A stretch of 64,000 bases of DNA, taken from NCBI RefSeq assembly GCF_005795905.1, contig NZ_VAWE01000001.1, positions 3,444,501-3,508,500 of the forward strand, read 5' to 3'. The notes below the pieces were generated by a model. It did not search any database and had not been told where the DNA came from. It saw nothing but the letters and a program-made list of their open reading frames with translations. How positions within the stretch are numbered: the first letter of the stretch is position 1; every line of letters begins with the position of its first letter. Below, piece by piece: positions 48,156 to 57,695 of this stretch. Both the position numbers and the translations under genes were made by a program. The stretch is from Streptomyces marianii (GTDB lineage: Bacteria > Actinomycetota > Actinomycetes > Streptomycetales > Streptomycetaceae).

Positions 48156-49516
48156 GCGTCCACCTCCAGGTTCGACACGGCCCAGGCCGTGGACTTCGCG
48201 GGGTCGAAGGGGCAGCCCCGGCCGGTGATGTGCTGCTCGTACTCGTCGCGGAAGTACTTCAGCGAGGAGAAGATCGGCGCCGCGGCGCCGTCACCGAGGG
48301 CGCAGAACGACTTGCCGTTGATGTTGTCGGCGATGTCGTTCAGCTTGTCGAGGTCCTCCGTCGAGCCCTTGCCCGCCTCGATGTCGCGCAGCAGCTGGAC
48401 CAGCCAGTAGGTGCCCTCGCGGCAGGGTGTGCACTTGCCGCAGGACTCATGGGCGTAGAACTCGGTCCAGCGGGTCACGGCCCGGACCACGCAGGTCGTC
48501 TCGTCGAAGCACTGGAGCGCCTTGGTACCGAGCATGGAACCGGCGGCGCCCACACCCTCGTAGTCCAGCGGCACGTCGAGGTGCTCGTCGGTGAACATCG
48601 GGGTCGAGGAGCCGCCGGGCGTCCAGAACTTCAGCCGGTGGCCGGGGCGCATGCCGCCGCCCATGTCGAGCAGTTGGCGCAGCGTGATGCCGAGCGGGGC
48701 CTCGTACTGGCCGGGACGGGCGACGTGGCCGCTCAGCGAGTACAGCGTGAAGCCGGGGGACTTCTCGCTGCCCATGGAGCGGAACCACTCCTTGCCCTTG
48801 TTGAGGATCGCGGGAACGGACGCGATGGACTCGACGTTGTTCACCACGGTGGGGCAGGCGTACAGACCGGCGACCGCGGGGAAGGGCGGCCGCAGCCGGG
48901 GCTGCCCGCGCCGGCCCTCCAGCGAGTCCAGCAGGGCGGTCTCCTCACCGCAGATGTACGCGCCGGCGCCGGCGTGCACGGTGAGTTCGACGTCGAGTCC
49001 GCTGCCGAGGATGTTCTTGCCGAGGTAGCCGGCGTCGTACGCCTCGCGGACGGCCTCGTGCAGCCTGCGCAGTACGGGGACGACCTCACCGCGCAGATAG
49101 ACGAAGGCGTGCTCGGACCGGATCGCGTAGCAGGCGATCACGATGCCCTCGATGAGGGAGTGGGGGTTGGCGAAAAGGAGCGGGATGTCCTTGCAGGTGC
49201 CCGGCTCCGACTCGTCGGCGTTGACGACGAGGTAGTGCGGCTTGCCGTCGCCCTGCGGGATGAACTGCCACTTCATCCCGGTGGGAAAGCCGGCGCCGCC
49301 GCGGCCGCGCAGCCCGGAGTCCTTCACGTACGCGATCAGGTCGTCGGGGGCCATGGCGAGGGCCTTGCGCAGTCCCTCGTAGCCCTCGTGCTCGCGGTAG
49401 GTGTCCAGGGTCCAGGACTCGGGCTGGTCCCAGAAGGCGGAAAGGACGGGCATGAGCAACTTCTCGGGGCTGGTCCCGCCGCCTGCCTCCGGCCCGTACT
49501 CGGTGGACACGGTCAT
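48152..49516 (-). CDS. nuoF: NADH-quinone oxidoreductase subunit F
   Basis: 454 residues, the NADH- and FMN-binding subunit. The Gly-rich FMN/NADH region is [36 protein letters not shown] is the second signature. N3 cluster cysteines are in [12 protein letters not shown] and [10 protein letters not shown]. Its presence only in this operon means only this complex can oxidise NADH directly. The ATG shares one base with the nuoE stop. Confidence 0.96.
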   Translation of the reverse strand: MTVSTEYGPEAGGGTSPEKLLMPVLSAFWDQPESWTLDTYREHEGYEGLRKALAMAPDDLIAYVKDSGLRGRGGAGFPTGMKWQFIPQGDGKPHYLVVNADESEPGTCKDIPLLFANPHSLIEGIVIACYAIRSEHAFVYLRGEVVPVLRRLHEAVREAYDAGYLGKNILGSGLDVELTVHAGAGAYICGEETALLDSLEGRRGQPRLRPPFPAVAGLYACPTVVNNVESIASVPAILNKGKEWFRSMGSEKSPGFTLYSLSGHVARPGQYEAPLGITLRQLLDMGGGMRPGHRLKFWTPGGSSTPMFTDEHLDVPLDYEGVGAAGSMLGTKALQCFDETTCVVRAVTRWTEFYAHESCGKCTPCREGTYWLVQLLRDIEAGKGSTEDLDKLNDIADNINGKSFCALGDGAAAPIFSSLKYFRDEYEQHITGRGCPFDPAKSTAWAVSNLEVDA

Positions 49517-50394
49517 CACTCCCCCTCCTCGGATACCGGGCCGGCCGGGTGGGCCGGGTCGGACGCCGATGTGGCCTGTGAGTCGTTCTGCGTCCCGGAG
49601 GGACTCGTCGAGGGGTGGTGGTCGGGCGACGGGCGGGCGTGCGAGCTGAGGTGCTCGCCCGGGGGCTCGTCCTGCGGAGCGGCGCCGCGCGGGTGGACGA
49701 CCCGCGGCTTGGGGGCCTCGCCCTTGGCCAGCCGGAGGCCGATGAGGGAGGCGGGGCCGGCGCCGCCGGTGGCCTCGACGGCTCCGGGGCGCTCGTCGGG
49801 GAAGCCGGCCAGGATGCGGGCGGTCTCCTTGAACGTGCACAGCGGGGCGCCTCGGGTGGGTTCGACGCTCCGCCCGGCCCTCAGGTCGTCGACGAGCCGT
49901 CGGGCCGACTCGGGGGTCTGGTTGTCGAAGAACTCCCAGTTGACCATCACGACGGGGGCGAAGTCGCAGGCGGCGTTGCATTCGATGTGCTCGAGGGTGA
50001 CCTTGCCGTCCTCGGTGGTCCCGCCGTTGCCGACGCCGAGGTGCTCCTTGAGACCGTCGAAGATCGCGTCGCCGCCCATCACGGCGCAGAGGGTGTTGGT
50101 GCAGACGCCGACCTGGTAGTCGCCGGACGGCTTGCGGCGGTACATCGAGTAGAAGGTCGCGACCGCGGTGACCTCGGCCGTGGTCAGGTCCAGGATCTCC
50201 GCGCAGAACCGCATGCCGGTGCGGGTGACGTGGCCCTCCTCCGACTGCACGAGGTGCAGCAGCGGCAGCAGCGCGGACCGGCTGTCCGGGTAGCGGCCGA
50301 TGATCTGCCGGGCGTCCGTCTCCAGCCTCGTGCGCACCTCCGCCGGATAGTCGGGGGCGGGGAGCTGGGGCATGCCGAGCGATACGTCTGTCAC
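49516..50394 (-). CDS. nuoE: NADH-quinone oxidoreductase subunit E
   Basis: 292 residues. The thioredoxin-like [2Fe-2S] N1a domain occupies about 1-190, with ligands C-x4-C in [12 protein letters not shown] and C-x3-C in [11 protein letters not shown]. The remaining 100 residues are a Pro/Ser/His-rich tail ([18 protein letters not shown]) with no obvious fold. GTG 50394 overlaps the nuoD stop. Confidence 0.95.
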   Translation of the reverse strand: MTDVSLGMPQLPAPDYPAEVRTRLETDARQIIGRYPDSRSALLPLLHLVQSEEGHVTRTGMRFCAEILDLTTAEVTAVATFYSMYRRKPSGDYQVGVCTNTLCAVMGGDAIFDGLKEHLGVGNGGTTEDGKVTLEHIECNAACDFAPVVMVNWEFFDNQTPESARRLVDDLRAGRSVEPTRGAPLCTFKETARILAGFPDERPGAVEATGGAGPASLIGLRLAKGEAPKPRVVHPRGAAPQDEPPGEHLSSHARPSPDHHPSTSPSGTQNDSQATSASDPAHPAGPVSEEGE

Positions 50395-51713
50395 CGGTCG
50401 ACGCCTCCCATCACGGGGTCGATGGACGCGACGGCGACGATCACGTCGGCGACCTGGCCGCCCTCGCACATCGCCGCCATGGCCTGCAGATTGGTGAAGG
50501 ACGGGTCGCGGAAGTGGACCCGGTAGGGCCGGGTGCCGCCGTCCGAGACGACATGGACGCCGAGCTCGCCCTTGGGGGATTCGACGGCCGCGTACGCCTG
50601 TCCGGCCGGGACCCGGAAGCCCTCCGTCACCAGCTTGAAGTGGTGGATCAGGGCCTCCATGGAGGTGCCCATGATCTTCTTGATGTGGTCGAGGGAGTTG
50701 CCGAGGCCGTCCGGGCCGAGCGCGAGCTGCGCGGGCCAGGCGATCTTCTTGTCCTCGACCATCACCGGTCCGGGGGCGAGCCGGTCCAGGCACTGCTCGA
50801 CGATCCGCAGCGACTGCCGCATCTCCTCCAGCCGGATGAGGAAGCGGCCGTAGGCGTCGCAGGTGTCCGCGGTCGGGACGTCGAACTCGTAGTTCTCGTA
50901 CCCGCAGTACGGATCGGTCTTGCGCAGGTCGTGCGGGAGGCCGGTGGAGCGCAGGATCGGGCCCGTCGCGCCGAGTGCCATGCAGCCGGCGAGGTCGAGG
51001 TAGCCGATGTCCTGCATCCGGGCCTTGAAGATGGGGTTCCCGGTGGCGAGCTTGTCGTACTCGGGAAGGTTCTTCTTCATCGTCTTCACGAACTCGCGGA
51101 TCTGGTCGACCGCGCCCGGGGGCAGGTCCTGGGCGAGACCGCCGGGGCGGATGTACGCGTGGTTCATCCGCAGGCCGGTGATCAGTTCGAAGAGGTCGAG
51201 AACGAGTTCACGATCACGGAATCCGTAGATCATGATCGTGGTCGCGCCCAGCTCCATGCCGCCGGTGGCGATGCACACCAGGTGCGAGGAGAGCCGGTTG
51301 AGCTCCATCAGGAGCACGCGGATGACCGAGGCGCGGTCGGGGACCTGGTCCTCGACGCCGAGGAGCCGCTCCACGGCGAGGCAGTACGCCGTCTCGTTGA
51401 AGAACGGCGTCAGGTAGTCCATGCGCGTGACGAAGGTGGTCCCCTGCGTCCACGTCCGGTACTCGAGGTTCTTCTCGATCCCGGTGTGCAGGTACCCGAT
51501 GCCGCAGCGGGCCTCGGTGACGGTCTCGCCGTCGATCTCGAGGATCAGCCGGAGCACTCCGTGGGTGGAGGGGTGCTGGGGTCCCATGTTGACGACGATG
51601 CGCTCGTCGTCGGCCTTGGCCGCGGTCTCCACGACCTCGTCCCAGTCCCCGCCGGTGACCGTGTGGACGGTCCCCTCGGTGGTCTCGCGCGAGCTTGCCG
51701 ATGAGGTGGTCAC
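50391..51713 (-). CDS. nuoD: NADH-quinone oxidoreductase subunit D
   Basis: 440 residues. Forms the quinone site with NuoB. The head-group-binding region [21 protein letters not shown] carries the conserved His, and the later Tyr region is [21 protein letters not shown]. The hydrogenase-like Cys ligands are absent, as expected for NuoD. It is the only nuoD in the window, whereas nuoB and nuoC occur twice. The GTG overlaps the nuoC stop. Confidence 0.95.
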   Translation of the reverse strand: MTTSSASSRETTEGTVHTVTGGDWDEVVETAAKADDERIVVNMGPQHPSTHGVLRLILEIDGETVTEARCGIGYLHTGIEKNLEYRTWTQGTTFVTRMDYLTPFFNETAYCLAVERLLGVEDQVPDRASVIRVLLMELNRLSSHLVCIATGGMELGATTIMIYGFRDRELVLDLFELITGLRMNHAYIRPGGLAQDLPPGAVDQIREFVKTMKKNLPEYDKLATGNPIFKARMQDIGYLDLAGCMALGATGPILRSTGLPHDLRKTDPYCGYENYEFDVPTADTCDAYGRFLIRLEEMRQSLRIVEQCLDRLAPGPVMVEDKKIAWPAQLALGPDGLGNSLDHIKKIMGTSMEALIHHFKLVTEGFRVPAGQAYAAVESPKGELGVHVVSDGGTRPYRVHFRDPSFTNLQAMAAMCEGGQVADVIVAVASIDPVMGGVDR

Positions 51714-52438
51714 GAGTACGACCTCCGCTGGTCCGGAGCCGGGATCTGGGCGCCCTTGTACTCGACGGGGATGCCGCCGAGGGGGTAGTCCTTGCGCTGC
51801 GGGAAGCCCTGCCAGTCGTCCGGCATCATGATCCGGGTGAGGGCGGGGTGGCCGTCGAAGACCAGACCGAAGAAGTCGTAGGTCTCGCGCTCGTGCCAGT
51901 CGTTGGTCGGATAGACCTCGACGAGCGACGGAACGTGCGGGTCCGTGTCCGGAGCGCTGACCTCCAGCCGGATCAGCCGGCCGTGGGTGAGCGAGCGCAG
52001 GTGGTAGACGGCGTGCAGCTCGCGCCCCTGGTCACCGGGATAGTGGACGCCGCTGACCCCCGTGCACAGCTCGAAGCGGAGCGCCGGGTCGTCGCGCAGC
52101 GTCCTGGCGACCCGGACCAGATGCTCGCGCGCGATGTGGAAGGTGAGCTCGTCGCGGTCGACGACGGTCTTCTCGATCGCGTTCTCCGGGAGGAGGTCCT
52201 GCTCCTCCAGGGCGCCCTCGAGCTCGTCGGCGACCTCGTCGAACCAGCCGCCGTAGGGGCGGGTGGCGGCGCCGGGCAGCCGGACGGAGCGGACGAGTCC
52301 GCCGTAGCCGGAGGTGTCGCCGCCGTCGCCGGCGCCGAACATGCCGCGCTGGACACGAATCTCCTCGCCGTGCTCACCGCGCTGGCCAGGCAGGTTCTGC
52401 TCGGAGAGCTCCTTCTCCGGGTTCGGCTGGTCGGTCAC
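51710..52438 (-). CDS. nuoC: NADH-quinone oxidoreductase subunit C
   Basis: 242 residues. A 30-kDa-subunit domain at about 95-225, with signature [18 protein letters not shown] then [10 protein letters not shown]. The N-terminal 80 residues are a hydrophilic actinobacterial extension. GTG 52438 has AGGGGGTG about 7 nt upstream. It lies 88 nt after nuoB, the largest gap in the operon. It has none of the repeats seen in NuoC2. Confidence 0.95.
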   Translation of the reverse strand: MTDQPNPEKELSEQNLPGQRGEHGEEIRVQRGMFGAGDGGDTSGYGGLVRSVRLPGAATRPYGGWFDEVADELEGALEEQDLLPENAIEKTVVDRDELTFHIAREHLVRVARTLRDDPALRFELCTGVSGVHYPGDQGRELHAVYHLRSLTHGRLIRLEVSAPDTDPHVPSLVEVYPTNDWHERETYDFFGLVFDGHPALTRIMMPDDWQGFPQRKDYPLGGIPVEYKGAQIPAPDQRRSYS

Positions 52439-52526
52439 TTGTGCACCCCCTTGATCGCTTCCCCGTCCGCACGGCACAGGGGTGCGGGGTTCGTCGTCTG
52501 CGGCCCGGCGGCCGTGTGCGCGGCGC

Positions 52527-53081
52527 TCACCGGAGCAGGCCCTTCATCTCGATCGTCGGGAGCGCCTTGAGTGCCGCTTCCTCCGCCTCGCGGGCCGCTT
52601 CCTCCGCGTTCACCCCGAGCTTCGAGCTCTGGATCTTCTGGTGGAGCTTGAGGATGGCGTCCATCAGCATCTCCGGCCGAGGGGGGCAGCCGGGCAGATA
52701 GATGTCAACGGGAACAATGTGGTCAACACCCTGCACAATCGCGTAATTGTTGAACATTCCGCCCGATGATGCGCAAACACCCATGGAAATCACCCACTTG
52801 GGATTGGGCATCTGGTCGTAGACCTGGCGCAGGACAGGCGCCATCTTCTGACTCACCCGGCCGGCCACGATCATCAGGTCGGCCTGCCGCGGCGATCCGC
52901 GGAAGACCTCCATACCGAAGCGGGCCAGGTCGTAGCGGCCCGCGCCGGTCGTCATCATCTCGATGGCGCAGCAGGCGAGGCCGAAGGTCGCGGGGAAGAC
53001 GGACGCCTTGCGCACCCAGCCCGCGGCCTGCTCGACGGTGGTCAGCAGGAAACCGCTCGGCAGTTTCTCTTCGAGTCCCAT
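52527..53081 (-). CDS. nuoB: NADH-quinone oxidoreductase subunit B
   Basis: 184 residues, carrier of cluster N2. Ligands: the CC pair in [19 protein letters not shown], Cys in [12 protein letters not shown] and Cys in [11 protein letters not shown]. The ATG at 53081 is 14 nt past nuoA. Length is standard. Confidence 0.96.
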   Translation of the reverse strand: MGLEEKLPSGFLLTTVEQAAGWVRKASVFPATFGLACCAIEMMTTGAGRYDLARFGMEVFRGSPRQADLMIVAGRVSQKMAPVLRQVYDQMPNPKWVISMGVCASSGGMFNNYAIVQGVDHIVPVDIYLPGCPPRPEMLMDAILKLHQKIQSSKLGVNAEEAAREAEEAALKALPTIEMKGLLR

Positions 53082-53095
53082 TGCTCCTCAGCCCC

Positions 53096-53455
53096 TCAGT
53101 CCCATTCCAGGCCGCCGCGCCGCCAGACGTAGGCGTAGGCGACGAAGACGGTGAGCACGAAGAGCAGCATCTCCACGAGCCCGAAGATCCCCAGGGCGTC
53201 GAACGTGACGGCCCATGGATAGAGGAAGACGATCTCGATATCGAAGATGATGAAGAGCATCGCCGTCAGGTAGTACTTGATCGGGAAGCGGCCTCCTCCG
53301 GCCGGCGTCGGCGTCGGCTCGATACCGCACTCGTAGGCCTCGAGCTTCGCGCGGTTGTACCGCTTCGGGCCGACGAGCGTGGCCATGACCACGGAGAAGA
53401 TCGCAAAGCCTGCCCCTAGGGCGCCGAGCACGAGGATGGGCGCGTAGGCATTCAC
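53096..53455 (-). CDS. nuoA: NADH-quinone oxidoreductase subunit A
   Basis: 119 residues with three helices. The loop cysteine motif YECGIEPT and helix 2 FDIEIVFLYPWA are conserved. GTG 53455 is preceded by GGAGCGAGGAGC. It is the first gene of the complete operon; the Rex-type site lies 80 nt upstream. Confidence 0.95.
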   Translation of the reverse strand: MNAYAPILVLGALGAGFAIFSVVMATLVGPKRYNRAKLEAYECGIEPTPTPAGGGRFPIKYYLTAMLFIIFDIEIVFLYPWAVTFDALGIFGLVEMLLFVLTVFVAYAYVWRRGGLEWD

Positions 53456-53534
53456 GCTCCTCGCTCCTTCCAGTCGTCCTTGACCGTTGGACCGCACCGG
53501 GCCTCGCCTCGCCGCCCCGCGAAGATCATGCTCA

Positions 53535-53550
53535 TGTGAGGCAGTTCACA
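53535..53550. promoter_or_regulatory. Rex-type (redox) operator upstream of nuoA
   Basis: TGTGAG-GCAG-TTCACA matches the Rex operator pattern TGTGAA-N4-TTCACA at 11 of 12 arm positions. Rex senses the NADH/NAD+ ratio and is known to control nuo in Streptomyces coelicolor. The site is 80 nt before the nuoA GTG. No equivalent is seen before nuoA2. Confidence 0.7.
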
Positions 53551-54146
53551 AGCCCGACTGCTCCGCATCCTATGCCCGCCGGTCTGTGATCTGCGACACG
53601 GGGTGCGCAACGACTTTGTGATCTCCACCACCTGACGAAGGATCATGAAGCCGGATGAGCGGTGATCTTCATACGGGAAGCACACGAGCGGCTACAAAAG
53701 GTGACCATCTCGATCGTTGTCGCTGGTCAGGGGTGGGGTTCACTAGCAGGGGCGACGCCGTCCAGGCAAATTCGCGATGGACCGGACCGGGTGATAGAGG
53801 ACGGCCTTCACTCACGCGAGGGGCGGGGCGGACGGAGGTGGACACGTGCACTTGTTCACGAGCGCCGCGAGGGCCGGCGGCGGTGACCATTCTGTGACCT
53901 GCGCCACTCGGCCTGCCGCCCGAAAAACCGGGGCTTGGCCATCGGTGTGAAGGGGTGGTAAGCGACGGGCAATACGGACCTTTTCACGAAAGTCCGTGAC
54001 CACGACCCTGATCACCTCTGCCCGTTTTGCCCGTTACGGCGTCAATAAAGGCGGCACACTGGCGGATTCGGGCGCCCCCGGCGGCAACTGTGGTGGAAAC
54101 CACGTTTCTTGAAGGGAACCATGGAGCCCTGATAGCGGTTGTACCC
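53551..54146. other. 596-bp intergenic leader between nuoA and the NlpC/P60 gene
   Basis: Lower GC than the flanks, with repeated GTGA-type words (GTCTGTGATCTGCGAC, TTTGTGATCTCC, TTCTGTGACCTGCG). Two hairpins are visible: ACGGAC/GTCCGT around TTTTCACGAA near 53976-53996, and GTGGT-GGAA-ACCAC near 54090. The shape suggests a long regulated leader for the hydrolase gene. I looked for the ydaO/c-di-AMP riboswitch core (GGGGGA-ACC and GGGTGAATC elements) and did not find it. Confidence 0.5.
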
Positions 54147-54944
54147 ATGTCCCACACCGCTCACATACGTAGCCACCGGAAGCCCCGCCGCAGCTCCTCG
54201 AAGCTCGCGCTGCGCGCCGGAGTTGCCGGTGGCGTCCTCAGCACCATCGCGGTGGCCGGAAGCGCCGGGCCGGCGAACGCCGAGCCGGTGACCGAGACCA
54301 TCGAGATGCCCGCGCTCACCTTCGACAGCCCGGAGCTCGCCGGCGCGGTCGCCCTCTCCGCCGAGGCGACCCAGCAGGCGGCCCTGGACCTCGATCTGCA
54401 GACCCAGGAGAACGCTGCCGCGGCCAAAGCCGCCAAGGCCGCGAAGAAGGCCAAGGCCGAGGCCGAGCGCAAGGCGGAGGCCGAGCGGAAGGCCGAGGAG
54501 GCCGCCCGCGCCGCGGTCGAGGAGCGCTCCTCCCGCTCGTCCGAGCGCACCACCCTCTCCAGCGCCTCGCAGAGCGTCTCCAACGCGTCCGGCTCCGCCG
54601 CGACCGTCGTCGCCTTCCTCAAGGCGCAGCTCGGCGACGCCTACGTCCTGGGCGCCACCGGCCCCAACTCGTGGGACTGCTCCAGCCTCGTCCAGGCCGC
54701 GTTCCGCCAGGTCGGCATCGACCTGCCGCGCGTCTCCCAGGACCAGTCGGTGGCCGGCACCCAGGTCTCCCTGGACAACATCCAGGTCGGCGACATCCTC
54801 TACTGGGGCGGCGCCGGTTCCGCGTACCACACGGGTGTCTACATCGGCGACGGCAAGTACCTCGACGCCGCCAACCCGGGCAAGGGCGTCGTCATCCAGG
54901 AGCTGTCGGGCTACCCGGCGAGCGGCGCCGTTCGCGTCCTCTGA
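54147..54944 (+). CDS. Secreted NlpC/P60 peptidoglycan endopeptidase
   Basis: 265 residues. A long signal peptide (HRKPRRSSSK, then a hydrophobic segment ending PANA at about 45) leads to secretion. Residues 85-125 are an Ala/Lys/Glu-rich coiled coil with EAERKA repeats. The NlpC/P60 domain has catalytic Cys178 in WDCSSLVQAAF and His228 in YHTGVYIGDG. It cleaves peptide stems of peptidoglycan, with roles in growth or spore wall remodelling. ATG 54147 is chosen for the signal peptide; the frame is open further upstream. A terminator hairpin follows. Confidence 0.94.
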   Translation: MSHTAHIRSHRKPRRSSSKLALRAGVAGGVLSTIAVAGSAGPANAEPVTETIEMPALTFDSPELAGAVALSAEATQQAALDLDLQTQENAAAAKAAKAAKKAKAEAERKAEAERKAEEAARAAVEERSSRSSERTTLSSASQSVSNASGSAATVVAFLKAQLGDAYVLGATGPNSWDCSSLVQAAFRQVGIDLPRVSQDQSVAGTQVSLDNIQVGDILYWGGAGSAYHTGVYIGDGKYLDAANPGKGVVIQELSGYPASGAVRVL

Positions 54945-55002
54945 GCGGTTCTCGAAGCGGTTCTCCCGGAACGCCCGGTTCGTTCCGGTCCGCAGCCGAA
55001 CG

Positions 55003-55039
55003 AGGCCACCGTCTCCCCGTCCAGGGGGGCCGGTGGCCT
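55003..55039 (+). terminator. Terminator after NlpC/P60 gene
   Basis: AGGCCACCG (55003-55011) with CGGTGGCCT (55031-55039), a 9-bp stem with a GC-rich loop, 59 nt past the stop and followed by TCTCGTCG. It also faces the convergent reductase gene. Confidence 0.6.
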
Positions 55040-55157
55040 TCTCGTCGTCCCTCCGGGCGGACCTCGTGGCCCCTCGGGAGGCTGCCGGGCGCGGGGCCCG
55101 GGGTAGGCCCGGGGTAGGCCCGGAGGAGGACGTCCGCCCTCCCCCGGACTTCGCGTG

Positions 55158-56447
55158 TCAGGCCTTCGGGGCCACCTTGGAGAGACCGTTGATGATCCGG
55201 TCCATCGCGTCGCCGCCTGACGGGTCGGTGAGGTTCGCCAGCATCTTCAGCGTGAACTTCATCAGCAGCGGGTGTGTCAGCCCCCGCTGCGTGGCGATCT
55301 TCATGACCCTCGGGTTGCCGATGAGCTTCACGAACGCGCGGCCCAGCGTGTAGTAGCCGCCGTAGGTCTCCTTCAGGACCTTCGGGTAGTTGTGCAGGGC
55401 CAGTTCCCGCTGGGCGGGGGTGGCCCGGGCGTGGGCCTGCACGATGACGTCGGCGGCGATCTGACCGGACTCCATGGCGTAGGCGATGCCCTCGCCGTTG
55501 AACGGGTTGACCAGACCGCCCGCGTCGCCGACGAGCAGCAGGCCCCTGGTGTAGTGCGGCTGGCGGTTGAACGCCATGGGGAGTGCGGCGCCCCGGATCG
55601 GGCCGGTCATGTTGTCCGGCACGTAACCCCAGTCCTCCGGCATCGAGGCGCACCAGGCCTTCAGGACCTCGCGCCAGTCGAGCTCCTTGAACGACGCCGA
55701 GGTGTTCAGGACCCCGAGGCCGACGTTGGAGGTGCCGTCGCCCATGCCGAAGATCCAGCCGTAGCCGGGCAGCAGCCGGTCCTCCCCGGGACCGCGGCGG
55801 TCCCACAGCTCCAGCCAGGACTCCAGGTAGTCGTCGTCGTGGCGCGGGCTGGTGAAGTACGTGCGGACGGCGACGCCCATGGGGCGGTCCTCACGCCGGT
55901 GCAGTCCCATGGCGAGGGAGATCCGGGAGGAGTTGCCGTCGGCGGCGACGACCAGCGGGGCGTGGAAGGTGACCTCCCGCTTCTCCTCACCGAGCTTGGC
56001 GTGGACGCCGGTGATCCGGCCGGTCCGGTCGTCGATGACGGGCGCGCCGACGTTGCAGCGCTCGTACAGCCGCGCGCCGGCCTTCTGCGCCTGCCGCGCC
56101 AGCTGCTCGTCGAAGTCGTCCCGCTTGCGGACGAGTCCGTAGTCCGGGTAGCTGGCCAGCTCCGGCCAGTCCAGCTGCAGCCGGACACCGCCGCCGATGA
56201 TCCGCAGGCCCTTGTTGCGCAGCCAGCCGGCCTCCTCGGAGACGTCGATGCCCATGGCGACCAGCTGCTTGGTGGCGCGGGGCGTGAGCCCGTCGCCGCA
56301 GACCTTCTCGCGGGGGAACGCCGTCTTCTCCAGCAGCAGTACGTCCAGGCCGGACTTGGCCAGGTAGTAGGCGGTCGTCGAACCGGCCGGGCCTGCCCCG
56401 ACGACGATCACATCTGCGGTGTGCTCGGAGGGGGTCGTCTCGGTCAC
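55158..56447 (-). CDS. Geranylgeranyl/menaquinone reductase-family flavoprotein
   Basis: 429 residues. The FAD motif VIVVGAGPAGSTTAYYLAKSG is at the N-terminus, CGDGLTPRA follows (a family Cys signature), and LLLVGDAGGLVNPFNGEGI is the second FAD motif. This family reduces double bonds of isoprenoid chains; the actinobacterial MenJ type saturates one isoprene unit of menaquinone. Nearby menG and mqnC support that role here, but archaeal-lipid-type substrates cannot be excluded by sequence alone. Start GTG 56447. Confidence 0.9.
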   Translation of the reverse strand: MTETTPSEHTADVIVVGAGPAGSTTAYYLAKSGLDVLLLEKTAFPREKVCGDGLTPRATKQLVAMGIDVSEEAGWLRNKGLRIIGGGVRLQLDWPELASYPDYGLVRKRDDFDEQLARQAQKAGARLYERCNVGAPVIDDRTGRITGVHAKLGEEKREVTFHAPLVVAADGNSSRISLAMGLHRREDRPMGVAVRTYFTSPRHDDDYLESWLELWDRRGPGEDRLLPGYGWIFGMGDGTSNVGLGVLNTSASFKELDWREVLKAWCASMPEDWGYVPDNMTGPIRGAALPMAFNRQPHYTRGLLLVGDAGGLVNPFNGEGIAYAMESGQIAADVIVQAHARATPAQRELALHNYPKVLKETYGGYYTLGRAFVKLIGNPRVMKIATQRGLTHPLLMKFTLKMLANLTDPSGGDAMDRIINGLSKVAPKA

Positions 56448-56546
56448 GGCGGGTTCTCCCGAAGACTCGAATTCGCGTGCCGTGCGGCACAGGTCGTGTG
56501 CAGTCTATGGGGGCGTACCGACCGGCGACCGAAGGGCTCCCCCGCG

Positions 56547-57059
56547 ATGACCGCAGCGTCTCTCCCCGTCGTACAGCTCCGTGTGCCCACCGAGGAGGAC
56601 ACGTTCGCCTGGCACCGCGTCTTCGACGACCCCGAGGTGATGGAGTTCCACGGGGGCAGGTCCGCCGGGGTGTCCGTGTACGAGGAACTCACCGCGCGGC
56701 AGCGGCGGCACGACGCGGAACGGGGCTTCTGCCTGTGGACGCTGTTCGACGAGGCGGGCGAGGTCCTCGGCTTCACGGGCGCGCAGCCCTGGCCGCACGA
56801 GTCGTTCGGGCCGGTCGGCGAGATCGAGATCGGCTGGCGTCTCGCGCGGCCGTACTGGGGCCGCGGCTACGCGACCGCCGCCGCCCGGACGACCCTGGAC
56901 CGGGTGCGCGCGGCCGGCGTTCCCTCCGTGGTCGCCATGGTCGACTCCCGCAACCAGCGGTCGATCGCCGTGACCCGGCGTCTGGGCATGGAGCTCTCCG
57001 AGACGTACGCCGTCCCGGACTCCGAACGCAAGGGGCTCTGCTTCCGGCTCACCCTGTAG
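56547..57059 (+). CDS. GNAT-family N-acetyltransferase
   Basis: 170 residues, RimJ/RimL-like. The acetyl-CoA pyrophosphate loop is WGRGYATAAARTTL in motif A. The N-terminal VQLRVPTEEDTFAWHRVFDD and later VAMVDSRNQRSIAVTRRLGM match the GNAT pattern that modifies protein N-termini or small amines. The substrate is unknown. It is divergent from the reductase gene, sharing a 99-bp promoter region. Confidence 0.9.
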   Translation: MTAASLPVVQLRVPTEEDTFAWHRVFDDPEVMEFHGGRSAGVSVYEELTARQRRHDAERGFCLWTLFDEAGEVLGFTGAQPWPHESFGPVGEIEIGWRLARPYWGRGYATAAARTTLDRVRAAGVPSVVAMVDSRNQRSIAVTRRLGMELSETYAVPDSERKGLCFRLTL

Positions 57060-57597
57060 CGAACGCCGGGTCCGCGGTCCAGGTGGACAGGACCGTCTCG
57101 AAGACCACCGGGGTCACCACCGCCCGGCGCACCGGTGCGGGCCGTCCCGGGCCGGGCCGGGGTGGCCGCGGGCGGAGTCCGGGCGGGCGCGGAGCCGGCG
57201 AGCGGTGCACCCGTGGGGCTCGTGGCGGCCGGTGAAGGCCGGGACGGGACGGCCGCCGCGGGACGGTCCCCCGGTCCGGGCCCGGAACCCTCGTCCTTGA
57301 GCAGCAGCACGCCCGCGGTGGTGCCCGCGCCGAGCACGAGTGCCGCCGTCAGGGTCCCGCCCCACACGAGCGCGCGGCTGCGCCCCGGCCCCGCGGCGGG
57401 CGGCGTGGCCGGGGGCGGAGCTCCGGGGCCCACACAGGTGGGGCTTGTACGAGGCCGCCGCGGCCGGCTGCGGGCGCTCCCGTCCGCACGTCATGCAGAA
57501 GCGTGCCCGGCCGGGGAGGTGTTCCCGCAGTACGGGCAGTTCGGCGCCAAGGGGAGCTCCCGGGGGAAATCGGATGCGGTCGGTGTGAACGGCCCAT
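57049..57597 (-). pseudogene. Zinc-ribbon, single-TM protein, frameshifted
   Basis: Pieces of one protein lie in several frames. LAPNCPYCG reads in one frame, then FCMTCGRERPQPAAAASYKPHL in another, giving a split CxxC...CxxC zinc ribbon. The first frame then resumes as GPGAPPPATPPAAGPGRSRA with a membrane segment (LVWGGTLTAALVLGAGTTAG) and a Pro/Ala/Thr-rich external part. The likely C-terminus APVRRAVVTPVVFETVLSTW lies in a third frame and stops at 57049. At least three indels are needed. It is a decayed gene or a stretch of sequencing errors in GC-rich runs. Confidence 0.6.
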
Positions 57598-57695
57598 CCT
57601 GCCCTCCCACCGGTTCCCGTCAACGCGCTTTCACCACAGAGCGGTTGACCCTGCGGGCGAGGCCGGCGAACCACCCGCGCCGCGCTCCCGTACGG

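Noticed and set aside
53654..53897. Overlapping short ORFs on both strands between nuoA and the NlpC/P60 gene
   Set aside because: No ribosome sites, no recognisable sequence, and they overlap one another on both strands in a lower-GC leader region.
53900..54146. c-di-AMP (ydaO) riboswitch before the NlpC/P60 gene
   Set aside because: Expected from the gene type, but the conserved GGGGGA-ACC and GGGTGAATC blocks are not visible. A covariance search would settle it.
55060..55130. Short CGGGGTAGGCC tandem repeat near 55100
   Set aside because: Only two 11-bp units; likely simple slippage in GC-rich DNA without evident function.
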